64,000 nt of DNA from positions 305,475,166 through 305,539,165 of the forward strand of contig CM057009.1 of assembly GCA_029891345.1 (NCBI GenBank), given 5' to 3'. The first letter of the stretch is position 1. Each line of letters begins with the position of its first letter. This document shows, piece by piece, positions 23,884-34,453 of the stretch. The DNA is from Dryococelus australis (Eukaryota; Arthropoda; Insecta; Phasmatodea; Phasmatidae). The translations under genes and the position numbers were made by a program. Under the pieces are notes generated by a model. The model did no database searches. It saw only the letters and a list, made by a program, of their open reading frames with translations, and was not told the DNA's origin.

Positions 23884-24228
23884 TGTTATGAATATCTGAT
23901 GCCAAAGATTATTAAGAGGTTATATTGAAAAATTAACTTACCGCAATAACCTTCTTAGCTACTGGTTCCATTTTGCGTTGTAAGTTGTTCACAGTAGTAT
24001 AATTTGTGTTCACTGTATTCGTCTGTATTACCTCTGAAAAATACATACAGAAATCCCCTTAGTAGAATGATTTGGGGGACTTTGTGGTAAGGGGCTGGGG
24101 GTCTGGAGCCGGAACTGCCATCATGCTCTGTCATTCTGGTCATCTAACCCACACCTTATATCCAGGTGACCTTTAACATTTACCAGTGACCTTGACCTTG
24201 AACCTGTAACTATGACTTTGGATTACCT
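23884..24228. other. No gene; TGACCTTGACC-type repeat edge
   Basis: At 24168-24215 the sequence repeats TGACCTTTAAC, TGACCTTGACCTTGAACC and TGACTTTGG, the same vocabulary as the repeats at 35990-36070, 53930-54560, 57150-57410 and 62720-63120. It abuts the LTR of element C. Confidence 0.5.
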
Positions 24229-25232
24229 TGATGTCTTATGGGTTTAGTACATCAGAGGATATGAGGTTGGCTCTAGTGGGATGGGATCGTCAAGGTTACC
24301 AGATTAGGGTGCCAGTTCTGTGAGCATGAGAGATGTGCAGGTCTTGGTCTCGCTGGGTCACATGGCTGGCCCTGATGTCCAGCATCCAATGATGATGATG
24401 TTGCTGTTCACTATTGTCCACATTGCCTGGTCTAGGGAGGAAAGCCAGCCTTCCTCAATACATACTTCACTCCCATGCGATTGTTGCATGCCATCTCAAT
24501 GCCTTATTAAAAGTTAGAAAAATGATGTACTAAGTCATTAAAACAGGTTATGTGGTAGAGATGCGACCATGAAAATAAATACTTACATGATACTCATTTC
24601 AACATGACGATTTATAAGCTGAGACTCTCCAAGGAAGCAATGACACAAAATATCTCCATTCAAATGGAAGAACACTTACAGTGAAAAATTGGCACGAATG
24701 GCTAATTGGTTTTAATGAAAAGTTACGTCCTGGTGGTGTACAATACGGACCAGGTTGTGGGGTGGCGCTCTCACTGGGTTAAGTTACATTAAAAAGGTTC
24801 CGGTATACTAAGAAAAATAGCTATTGACTCTACATAATGGCTCTTAGATGATGCAGACCCGTAGAGGTCGGCACGATGTCCACCCCACGAGATGACCAAG
24901 ATGCTACTAACTGAGGGCTGCTGCAGAGCTCTCTAAGTGGCTGAGCTTTCCTGTGCATATGTGAAAAAAAACAACAATTATATAAAAACCATGATGATCA
25001 ATGAAATAGAATTGGCATGTGCAATGCTATAGTTTTTATTAAAAATACTCAATTCAAAAAAATATACAAATATTTGGCTCTCATGCCTATTACTGTTTCA
25101 GTAGCATATAACATAAAATTATGTGTGATTTCAAGGAGAGCGTGTCTTGCTCCTAGCCCATGGTTTGTTACATTTAATATCTCAAATTACTGGCAAGTAA
25201 GTGGCGTTCAACTTAAAAATACATATCACTAA
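24229..25232 (-). repeat. 3' LTR of Gypsy C, distal part
   Basis: It matches 34454-35480 base for base over long blocks, for example CCACCCCACGAGATGAC, AGAAAAATAGCTATTGACTC and GATTTCAAGGAGAGC. It begins TGATGTCTTA on the plus strand, as does the other LTR at 34454. The match fades near 25232, and the rest of the LTR is found at 27765-28112, so the LTR is split by an insertion. Confidence 0.8.
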
Positions 25233-25882
25233 CAAAAACCCGCCAGGTGGTAGTTAGATTATGTATTTTCATCTATGGCTCATGTTCATCTATGACTTCT
25301 CAGGTACAAAACACTGGACAATACTAAAAAAACTACTGGACACAATACTGGCTAATTATGAAATAAATATTTATGAATAATGTGTTGTATGTGCAAGCAT
25401 TTAATGTTTGAGTTCCGCATGAAAATACACCAGAAAACAATGCTCTGTAATAATTATGTAAGCGCTTCATTATTATCTGATGTTGGACATTGTGCATGAC
25501 AATACGAATCATAACCCTTCATAATTACTTTTTTTCTCATGGCCAGCCAAAGTCCTGCCGCACATTTTCTTATCACCCCTGTACCTGTGCCCTTTCTGGG
25601 TAGAACAGGGGTATGGGATGTTCCTTTTTTCATTGTTTTATTTTATTTGATTACTTTATTTGCTCATTACAGCCTTTATTAATTACAATTTAGTATAATA
25701 TTACAACTATCTACAACAAGTTGCCTGGAAGGTGAGAGTGGCATGGTTTCCCTGCATTCCACCCCGACTCCTCTAGCAGTTTGGTTGCCAATTTCTTGAC
25801 ATTGTACTCTAGTGATGATTAAATTATGCTTATATTGTGGCACTAAACTACTACTACTTTAGATTATATATATATACACACA

Positions 25883-26127
25883 CTTAGGCAGCGTATAAGG
25901 AGAAAGAGTAAAATTTTGACAAGGTTCCAGACTAAAGGACCAGATAACTGTGGAGGGGTATCGAAAAGGAGTCCACAGGCCCCCCCTCTGCTGGCAGTAC
26001 CAAATCTGATGGCTGGATTTGATATATATGTGTGTGTATATATATATACATACACACACACATTGTAGTCCGGTCCTTTAGTCTGGAACCTTGTCATAAT
26101 ATTACTCTTTCTCCTTATACATTGCCT
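25883..26127. repeat. Inverted repeat with (TA)n/(CA)n spacer
   Basis: The left arm (25884-25947) has AGGCAGCGTATAAGGAGAAA then GACAAGGTTCCAGACTAAAG and GACC. The right arm (26067-26127) is its reverse complement with few changes. Arms are about 62 bases and the spacer about 120 bases, partly TA/CA microsatellite. The structure resembles a small foldback or MITE-like element. Confidence 0.7.
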
Positions 26128-26419
26128 AAGTCTTCAGCATCCTGATTCGTTTCATATTCACTTGCCTTGGTCATTACTATTCCGATTTCTCGTGTCCTTT
26201 GTTCGTTGCTTCGATCTTCATTATGTCTTTTAGGGTTTTTCCGAGTGGGAGGCAAGGTCTCCAAACTCATCCGTCGCCTTCTGATGTTTCCTTTCTAAGT
26301 TATAGACTATGAGCATTGGGAACACCCAAGCTGTGTGGTGGGGCCAGTCCCACCGAAATGCTTTTATAGCGGTTTTACAGCATCACTTCCAGTATAACAA
26401 TTTTTTCTTTAATGAGGTA

Positions 26420-27070
26420 ATGGAAACCTTTATATATCTATGGAGGATCATTCACAAACTCTTGTGGATTTTCTCGAATACATTCTTCGAGTTCTTCCAG
26501 ATGTTTGCTTATCTTTCTTGCAAACTCTTCCATTATCTTGGCAGTTTTTCTATCTTCAATGATATTTCTAAGATCTATTTAATTTTCCTCTGTTTCAAGC
26601 TTACTAAAAAGTTCAATATTTATATCTTCTATTATTGGACATTCTCGAAGTACATGTTAGGCAGTATCTTCTACCTGACAGATTCGGAAGAAGGGAGCGT
26701 CAACTAAATTAAATCGATGTAATTTCGCATTATAGTTTCCATGTCCAGTTAGTAATTGTGAGAGATGATAATCTGTAACAATTCAGTGCTGGTTATATCT
26801 TTCCGTTATGTTTGGAAAGGTTCTATAAGTGACTCGGCCTTTCTCCGAATTGTCCCATCTTTCCTGCCAGAGGGATAGTGTAACTCTTCTGGCTTCTTTC
26901 TTCATGATCTTAGTTGCAGATCTTCCTTGAGTTTTTGGCTTTAGCTGTCTTTGTTCATCTACAAGCAAATCCAGTGGGATTACTCCAGCGATCACCTGTA
27001 GTGTTTCAGTTGATGTTGTCTTGCAGACATTTGTTATGGCTAGTAATGCACTTCTTTGTGTCTTTAGCAA
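26420..27070 (-). pseudogene. Non-LTR retrotransposon (LINE), C-terminal part of ORF2
   Basis: The frame at 27070-26783 starts LKTQRSALLAITNVCKTTST, then ETLQVIAGVIPLDLLV and SLWQERWDNSEKGR, then TYRTFPNI. This is the region after the RT thumb in R1/Jockey-type LINEs. Downstream pieces give LLTGHGNYNAKLHRF and FFRICQVEDTA followed by HVLRECP, the C-terminal CCHC-like motif. Stops and a frameshift break it, and the endonuclease and RT core are missing (5' truncation, typical of LINE insertions). Confidence 0.85.
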
Positions 27071-27235
27071 TAATCTCTGAATATGTACCAGTCTTGTTTT
27101 CTTATACTACAAACCAGCCCCATAAAGGGCGATTACTAGCTGCCGTGCCATTTCGCAGGCTCTTCAGTGAAACGAGTCCACAACTCCGTTTCATTCATTG
27201 TCGCAGTTTGGTCATTCACTCACACTTCAAATATA

Positions 27236-27360
27236 AAGCAACAAAGTGCTACACAAAGTCACTCAATCACTAGGACACATATATAAATAGTCACTCAAAT
27301 CAGAAAGTCCACTTATTAACAAAGTGACTCTATCGCAAAGTCACTCAATTATAAAAAACG
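27236..27360 (+). repeat. Short imperfect tandem repeat (AAAGTCACTCAAT words)
   Basis: The words AAAGTCACTCAATC, TAGTCACTCAAATC, AAAGTGACTCTATC and AAAGTCACTCAATT follow one another at irregular spacing. This is consistent with the variable tail of a LINE or SINE or with a simple-sequence expansion. Confidence 0.5.
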
Positions 27361-27764
27361 TAACATAGTATCTTTGGAATTGTGCACGAGGCACAAAAAC
27401 TTTCCATGCACGCATGTTTCACTTCTGTAGCCTTGAGTCTTCAGTTTTACTGTGTATTCTACATTATTCTGTGTCAGAACTTAGGCTGTCCAACCACTTA
27501 CCACTGCTTCCAGGCCGGCAGCACTGCTGACTCGGCTGGCAGGCCGCTGTCGCCGTTATCAACAGTCATTGTGCGCTACTTTAATGGCTGCAAGCACTCC
27601 ATATCGATACAGGCACCTGCATAGCTCTGACAGCACAGAAATATTCATACATATGCAAATGGACACACCACCAGCACGTCTGTCCCATTCGGCATACATA
27701 GGCCAACATAATTACTAATGAATAACTTTGACAATGAACACTATACAAAACACTTTCAAAATAA

Positions 27765-28112
27765 AATAACACACACTGCACTGAGATATAAATTTTAAAA
27801 GGCCATTTAAATTTCATATACAAATAAAATTTCCACACGCATGTGGTATGTCACATGATGAAACAAACACTACACTCAATATTAACAGGTTAGCACTGCA
27901 TTTATAAAGATAAAAATAAAATAACAAAAACATCTTGGCAAAGGAAAACATACATATATACAAAACAAAACACACTGAAGCACTGCACAGCACATGCACA
28001 CACATAGTACACTCTCGCTGAGTTTCACTGCCCTCTAGTGGACGATGGGTGAACTGCTGGAGGTCGCGGGACGAATGGTCTCGTGGGTACATCACATAGC
28101 ACACATCAATCT
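27765..28112 (-). repeat. 3' LTR of Gypsy C, proximal part
   Basis: It matches 35455-35808: AAAAGGCCAT, GATGAAACAAACACTACACT, AACAGGTTAGC, GCACATGCACACA and GGACGAATGGTCTCG. The plus-strand end is ACATCAATCT, against ATGTCAATCT at 35801-35808. Together with 24229-25232 it rebuilds the LTR length of about 1.35 kb seen on the other side. Confidence 0.8.
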
Positions 28113-28921
28113 GAAGACTGTTTGCTCTTGCGACTCTCCTTGATTCAGCTACAGTATTTGGCCGGCGGGCGAAGATTGTAACATAGTCGCAAGTTGTATC
28201 AGCTGATTCCCTCTGTTGATTAATGTCACTGGGGTGGCTGGTCCTGCGATGATGGTGGTGCTGTGATGGCTGCCTTGGGCAGTGCTGTGTGCCCACAGAC
28301 TGTGCACGTGGCATGTCGTGTTGTACGAGCCCGCTTGGAATGAAAAGGGGGGGGGGAGCAGTGATCCTTAACTTCTGTCTCGTCACTGTTGCTACTGCAT
28401 GTGCTGGGTAGATGATGGCTGCATCGTCTGCAGCATGGGTCGGGATGATCATGCTTATCAGGTGTGGCCGACCCAGAGGCCAATGGACCCAATGATGGCA
28501 CTGGAACATCATATGGTGATCATTGACATCCTCAGATGACCCACCTGTTGTGCTGTCGGTGAGATCTCGTGTTGTAGCTGCTGATGTTGTGATGATGGTC
28601 TGCTAACTGTAGTCAACAGTAGTTGCAACACCAGCTAGGCTCCCTGTGGATGCTGTGGTATCGGATGATCCAGCTTGGCATCATGCAACTCTGATTTTGT
28701 GGTGCCAAAATTTCAACATCGGTGGGTGGCACTATGGTTGTCCACTTATATCGCCTCCTGGTGGGGGCGGTTCGACACTGGGCATCGTGACGCCGATACT
28801 GGAGAGACGCAGCACATCGCGATGAAAAGTTGCTGTCCTGCAGCGACTGAGGCGGACTTTATTGCAAGTGTTGCCTAATGATTGCAGTATGGTATGCGGG
28901 CCACTCCACTTCGTGGTAAAA
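28113..28921 (-). pseudogene. Gypsy C: integrase C-terminal and 3' internal region
   Basis: Just after the integrase core a frame reads KWSGPYTILQSLGN and NKVRLSRCRTATFHRDVLRL, the SH3-like C-terminal piece of Gypsy integrases, with SGPY the usual start. The rest to the LTR is Ser, Thr and His-rich (part of a long minus frame 28512-27814 that runs into the LTR) and has no recognised domain or envelope-like feature. Confidence 0.55.
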
Positions 28922-29879
28922 CTAGCACAAAATCCGTTTTAGCCAGTTGATTGTAAGTGTGTTCACATGTAAACAATCTGGTCGGCCTGGAGCTGTGGTG
29001 TAGGTCGGGGGGACTGAAGCACCCATTGTGCAGAGTAACGGCGCTGATTCTGTCTTACTTCCTCCATTTATCTCTCTCTGTCTCTCTCTCCCCTGCCGGC
29101 TGCCTTCACCTGCTTGACGGGTGGTGCTCTCCCGTGCCTCACTCGTGAACTTTTCGTGGAGGGGGAGCTTGTGACCTTGCAACAGCTGAGCCGGTGTCGT
29201 GTCTGTGGCCTGGTTAGTCTGGGTGCACAACGTGAAGAGAGCTGCAAGCAAGTGTTCCGCCCGGGATGTATGATTGTCACTCATGTGCAGACACCGCTGA
29301 GTTTTGAGCCCCTGATTGAATCTCTCGGTTGGATTGGCACATTGATGATACACTGCCGCCATGTGGTGACAAATGCCCCATCTCGTACAGAAATCTCGCC
29401 ATACATGACCAGTGAACGGGCTGCCGTTGTCGCTCAACAATACATGTGGATACCCCTGTGGGCGAAAAACTCACTTTCCAATACTTTGCCAAGTGTGCGA
29501 GCCAGTGCACTCGAAATGGGGTAAGCCTCTACCCAACGGGAAAACAGGGCTGTCACAACCACAATGAATCTCTTCCCTGTCGGTGTGCACAAGTGCGGTC
29601 ACATGAGTTCCAACACAACTCTTTGGAATGGCTCTGTGGGCTCTTGTAGTTGTTGCTGTTGGCCATCGGTTCGATGGCTCTTCGATTGCATGTGACACAT
29701 ATACGGACAAATGTTCTCATGTGTACTGATATGCCGGGCCAGTAGAAATATTTTAGCACATACGTACGTGTCTGCTCGGCGCCTGGATGGCCGGAGAGCT
29801 TGCTGTCGTGGACGTGTATCAATACACGCCACACATCACTTGTTGCACGTGATTCCATGCAATAATTATTATTTACCAC
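28922..29879 (-). pseudogene. Gypsy C: integrase zinc-binding domain and core
   Basis: The 29879-29553 frame reads HVHDSKLSGHPGAEQT, then YFYWPGISVHMRTFVR and CVTCNRRA, the HHCC zinc-binding domain. The 29440-28922 frame has MLSDNGSPFTGHVW with the second catalytic Asp and CANPTERFNQGLK with the Glu. The first Asp region lies in the frameshifted gap between them. After the core, a Lys, Arg and Ser-rich tail replaces the normal sequence. Confidence 0.8.
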
Positions 29880-29945
29880 ATGTTAACTATCCACTGCCTG
29901 CTAAGCGCAAATTTTCCCAAACAGGATGATTCACGTGTGCACTAA

Positions 29946-30200
29946 TTATGTTTTCACATATTGATGACAGTGTGGGCATGGCTGGTAGCACTGTGATGTT
30001 GTTACATTGGATTGTTGTGGTTGTTGATGTACTGTGTGGTGGGGAGTGGGGAGTATATCTTTCCACTCCTCTTCGTCACATGCCACTGCTTTGCCTGGAG
30101 AATGGGAGAGGTGGTCAGCCAGCTGATTCTCCTCGTCTGCAACGTGATGCACTTCGAAATCATATGACTGGAGTAAGAGTGCCCAGCATGAAGTTTGCTG

Positions 30201-30240
<40 letters not shown>

Positions 30241-30560
30241 GCTGTGTAGCCATAGCAAACAGTGGCTGTCAGTCCGCAGTTTGAAGCGCTGATGTTCAAG
30301 TAACTGCCTGTATTTCTTGAAACTCTACACAATGGCGAGATGCTGATGCTCATTGGGGTCGTGCCGCCATTTGACACCACCGAATTTTGCACAAATGAAT
30401 TCGATTATCTGGTGTGTACCATCATCAACGATCAGGAACAAAAAAGTGCCTAGCCCCTTTTGAATTGCATCTGTTGTACGTACAAGTGGCGTGTGGGGTC
30501 ATGCGTTGCTAGGCTGGGCATTCCCAGAACAAGCACTTCATTTCTTCAAAGCGAGTCTGC
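29946..30560 (-). pseudogene. Gypsy C: RNase H, degenerate
   Basis: MHHVADEENQLADHLSHSPG at 30152-30093 is the RNase H C-terminal HVxxxxNxxAD-LSR signature. The earlier part is interrupted by the (CT)n tract at 30203-30239 and by stops. Remnants of the segment upstream to 30560 are barely readable. Confidence 0.65.
30203..30239 (+). repeat. (CT)n microsatellite
   Basis: About 18 consecutive CT units lie inside the RNase H relic of element C and create low-complexity Ser/Leu and Arg/Glu runs in overlapping frames. Confidence 0.95.
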
Positions 30561-30722
30561 TGTGTAGTGGTCCACTTGAAATGTAAATTCGGGGACATGG
30601 GCTCTGTGAGTGGTACTGTAATGATGGCAAATTATGCAATACATTTTCTTAGCAAGTTAACTAAGCCAAAAATTTTTTTTAGCTATTTGCGAGTGGGGGG
30701 ATGGAGTGGTCTTCCGTGAGGC

Positions 30723-31515
30723 TTAGCTGGTTTCCACTGGGCGGCTACCGTGGTCGTTCACAATGTGTACCAGGAACTGGATATTTACCTTCCCAATATG
30801 ACACTTGCGATTTGCACAGTTTAGCTCGTTTATTGTGAGATGGACGATCATGTCTTCGAGGTAGGCAAGGGCGAATTCGCCACTCAGCCCATCCAGCACC
30901 ATTACCATCATTGAATGGAAGGTTGAGGGAGCACATTTTAGGCAGAACAGCATACCGCAAAATTGGAAATATCTGCCATTGGGTGCAGTAAAGATGGTCT
31001 TGTGTCGGTCTTCTGGGCGAACTAGCACCTGCATTATTCACTGCAGAGATCAGTGGTTGTCATGCCTTTAGCACACCCTAACTAATTTGTGCGTCTTTCA
31101 CATGAATGTAAGGTGGTGGTGCAATTATTGTAACCAAATTCAACCGGCAGAAGTCGACACAGAAATGCTACGACCGATCCTTCTTTAGTGCCAAGGTGAT
31201 GGTCGAGTTGAATTCGCTTTCTGTCGGTTCTATGATATCCTCTTGTAACATCTATAACATCTGCTCTTTGATGAAGCAGCCCTGGTATGGATAATAGTTG
31301 TGCAGGCTGTAATATACCGGCGTTTCTGTGGTGAGTGGAATGACATGCTCGGCCATAGCAGTGCATCGTAGTGGGTCGGCTGCTGTAAAAACATCTTGGC
31401 ACTCATTTAGGAAGCGCTGCATAGCATCTCGGAATTCCGGCGGATCAGATTGGTCCGGTTCATCCAGCTTTACTTCAAGCACAGCCCCACCTGGTCGGGG
31501 GTCAATGTAGTACAC
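30723..31515 (-). pseudogene. Gypsy C: reverse transcriptase
   Basis: The 31515-31252 frame gives AMAEHVIPLTTETPVY, the RT entry region. The 31034-30723 frame gives FTAPNGRYFQF, then LFCLKCAPSTFHSMM and ALAYLEDMIV, then NRKCHIGKVNIQFLVHIV. The catalytic YLDD is YLED, so one Asp is Glu. The middle (31250-31040) is frameshifted. Motif wording ties it to elements A and B. Confidence 0.85.
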
Positions 31516-31598
31516 CTTGCCGTGCTCATTCTGGCTAATGTGAATGCGTTATGCTGCTGGTTAGACCATGGTGTTCTGTTCTGTGAGCCATGGCACTC

Positions 31599-31982
31599 CT
31601 AGTATGACATCTCTCCTGATGTCATCTGACACACACACATGGTAGTAACAGTTTCAATATCCCTTATGCGCACTGTTATTTTGGCTTCACCTGCTATCTC
31701 GCCGGTGTGGTGACGAGTAGCGAGTTGAACTGTTTTTTGTGTGGGTCGTATGGCGCTGGAATTAATGAACTCTGTCCGAACGAAGTTTTGGGATGCTGAG
31801 GTGTTGATGAGGACGGAGATCCGAATGAATCCAGGGGTTGGTCTGATGATCTGTGATAAGAGAATCTGTTGCAGTGTCAGGTCAGTTACTGTTGCTCTGG
31901 GGCAGGTGACGTCAGGCTGGTCGTATCCCAACATTGTTTGGTTTTCTCGTCCGTGGCTGTTGAACTTACCCTGGTGGGACAT
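31599..31982 (-). pseudogene. Gypsy C: protease
   Basis: VLINTSASQNFV near 31815-31780 corresponds to the active-site loop; the catalytic Asp is Asn and the Gly is Ser. TVQLATRHHTGEIA and KITVRIRDIETVTT follow, parallel to A and B. The domain is full length, but the loop changes would inactivate it. Confidence 0.7.
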
Positions 31983-32131
31983 TCATTGTTCCAAAGTTTC
32001 CCACCACACCGACATGGGTGTGGGGGTGTTCTGCTGCTGAATGATGGGCGCGGAGTAATGGTGTTTACAATGTGTTGTTCGGTTGAAGCTGTGGTTTTGA
32101 TGTTATTTGTTGATGTTTTCGGAATGGTCAC
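31886..32131 (-). pseudogene. Gypsy C: zinc knuckle remnant
   Basis: PHPCRCGGKLWNNECPT matches the element A knuckle (CWSCGGPHWNNKCPT), with one Cys spacing lost and the His replaced. It lies in a frame overlapping the protease frame, which indicates a frameshift between Gag and Pol. Confidence 0.6.
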
Positions 32132-32347
32132 TGTTTGAACCTTTTCACTCGCTGCATTGTCCCGATTCTTGAAATGTCCACTTCTCCGATGCAGATGTGC
32201 GTTGTTATGATCGCAGCGTGGTTGGTCTGGAATATCGAGTCAAGCACAATTACCATTTGAATCAAGTCACTCTCGATGGCATGGTAGATGGGTGCTAAGG
32301 CAGCGTGGTATTCCACTTGTGTGGTGCTTGGAACCACCTCAAAAATG

Positions 32348-32944
32348 TCATTCAATGATAACTCCAGATAATATGTCACAACGAATCTGATTTTGTGTCA
32401 CAGAATTATATAAGGTCTCTTCCTCTTCTTCCTCCAAAATCACACGACTGTGTGCTTGTAGTGATGTAAATGTGCCGGCAAAGCAGCATATGAATGCACT
32501 GTGGAACTCCACCCAGGTAATGCCATATTGGGTTACTCTTCTCCACCACAACTTGGCATTGCTTCCTAGGCATTCACCTATGCTGCTGGGCCAATCATTT
32601 ACATCGACACCATAGCTTCTGAGCCGATTTTCACGATCCCTTAGGAATGCGACTGGATCCTCACTTGCTGTACTGGAATATGTTGGAAGTGACTGGATTC
32701 GTGCTGTTGTTGTTTTGAAGATGTTAGTATTACTGTGTCCCTCTGGAATATATGGCATGAAAGGTATAACTGTCTCATTGTCTGCTGGAACCCTTGATGC
32801 TTGAAGAAACAGTGCGAAGTGGGCAGGAAGTATGGTGAATGCTTTTACCCCGTGTACGCGGCTATAGGTGGGCATGGCAATGACAGCTGTAGTGCACACT
32901 GTTTTCCTGATGCCACATATGGTTTGTGCGCATTTCCTCCTCAT
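32348..32944 (-). pseudogene. Gypsy C: Gag capsid domain
   Basis: A 198-codon open frame contains EDPVAFLRDRENRLRSYGV, VNDWPSSIGECLG, LWWRRVTQYGITWVEFHSAF and EEEEEETLYNSV. This is the retrotransposon Gag capsid pattern (Trp-rich helix, WxEF). It is the longest uninterrupted Gag piece in the window and the best query for finding the family elsewhere. Confidence 0.8.
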
Positions 32945-33233
32945 GGCGTGTAGTTGATGAAGTCACTTCCTATTCTGGTGCAAGTTTGATGTTGAGATTT
33001 TGCTGTTGTCAAGATGTTCACCACAGGTGGTTCTACTCCAATGTTACCAAGTTGGTTGGAGTTTGTGGCCAGTGCATCATTACTGAAATGGACACAATCG
33101 ATTAAACGTTTTACCTGGAGTGTTGCATGTTCTTGAGATGATACACACTGCTCATGTTACAGTCGGAGACACCGAATGCATGTGAGTCTTTCGTTTCCGA
33201 TTACATTGCACCAACTATAATTTGGGCAATTTC

Positions 33234-33685
33234 TTAAGTTACGCCGAAAGTTCGTTGGTGGATGTCAATGGATGGTTTGATAGCTGGCACATGTGCAGAG
33301 TGCAGGCACACAAACAGGACTGACAAAGCCACAGACCTGTTAAGGTCTCGTGCAGCGCACACACCCACATCATCCATTAAGCCTGTTATGGTATGTCCCA
33401 TTGCTTCTTCAGAAATTTCTGCATTCAAATGTTTCACACTTCTGCTTGCAGTTGACAAGCTGCAGCAGGATCATTACAGATGCAGTTGTTGCACCTCAGA
33501 AAATACAAGGAAAATGCATCTGATGTCGGCATAGGACACAAACATTCCATGCACAATGATGTGGAACTACCGTTCACACTTTGCCAGTCCAGATGACCCA
33601 GGTCATTTGTGCAATGTGGTTGATGCAGAGAAGAGGCCATCACAAAGTCCATGTTGTTGTTGTCCTTCGGGCCACATGGACTCAC
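33234..33685 (-). pseudogene. Gypsy C: Gag N-terminus with PHD-like remnant
   Basis: In a frame near 33360-33270, ETLTGLWLCQSCLCACTLHM resembles the second half of the PHD-like finger (LLCQNC in B1, LACISC in A), though the spacing to His and Cys is off by one and the first half is not clear. The upstream minus frame has LRCNNCICN, another Cys pair. The assignment rests on position and on the paralogues. Confidence 0.4.
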
Positions 33686-34453
33686 AACTCACGGTTGTCA
33701 CCCTCACAACGTGACACGGAAGTGGTGTTCCTGCCAAGTGGTGTGGGTTAGAGAGGGGTGGCAAGTTGCATGCTCCCCTCGATGGTGGACTTCCCCGAGA
33801 TTATGGTGGGAACGACTGACATAACGTGCTCTGTGACGATCGATGAGGCGATCGCCGGCCCAAGATACCAGCTTCTCCTTGTTGCTGGTGTAAAAATGGC
33901 GATTCTGGTGCCAAAACTTCCAATGTCATTGTACTGGTTTTTCCTGGCCCTTAGTTGTCAAGAAAAAGCATGGAACTATTCAAATGACAAGGGAAAATTT
34001 TTGCCAGTGGCAAAATATGTGAACCGACTGTTTCAATTGTCCTTAACTCATGAATGCATGTAACATACGTGATCACTAAACATGAAACGCTGGGAAAACA
34101 TTGGAAAGGCAAAGACATGGAAAAATACTCTTGATGGAGTCACAATACATGGGGAAACTCTTGATGAAGGAGTTGGTGTTACATTGATAACCATCTGATG
34201 TGGGAGTGAAAATGCAGGCGACTTGTGCACATCATGCGATACAAGTAGGTTAGCTCTGGAATGACTAGGTTGCCAGAAAAATGATGGTATAGTTTGCAGG
34301 TGTGAAAAGCCACATAGATGGGCACCATTTGACGGCTTATCAATTTAATATCCCGGAAAAAGGATTATGTTTGCCCGGTGGGAATGTAATAAAAAGTGCG
34401 GGGAAATGATGGTCTGGTTGACGGGTGTGAAAAGTCCGATGTTCGGCACAATT
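33686..34453 (-). other. Element C leader with duplicated primer-site motif
   Basis: On the minus strand, GCCGTCAAATGGTGCCCATC near 34338-34319 and GACATCAAATTGTGCCGAAC near 34457-34438 have the same layout, each followed by a CTTTTCACACC block. The second lies exactly at the LTR end, so it is the probable primer-binding site; the first looks like a duplicate. There is no coding signal otherwise. Confidence 0.4.

Larger units (their letters stand above)
25233..27764 (-). mobile_element. Insertion inside the 3' LTR of Gypsy C, carrying a LINE 3' end
   Basis: These 2.5 kb are absent from the 5' LTR at the corresponding place (about 35480). They hold a minus-strand LINE C-terminus (26420-27070), a hairpin-forming inverted repeat (25883-26127), microsatellites, and an array of AAAGTCACTCAAT-like words (27236-27360). 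The words ACACACACT/ACTAAC flank both junctions, compatible with a target-site duplication. It may be one insertion or several nested ones. Confidence 0.6.

Noticed and set aside
26309..26707. 132-codon plus-strand frame
   Set aside because: It is antisense to the LINE C-terminal coding remnant, which has recognisable motifs on the minus strand.
27814..28512. 232-codon minus frame as an envelope gene of element C
   Set aside because: The frame crosses from the internal region into the LTR, shows no signal peptide or envelope motif, and its hydrophobic end lies in LTR sequence.
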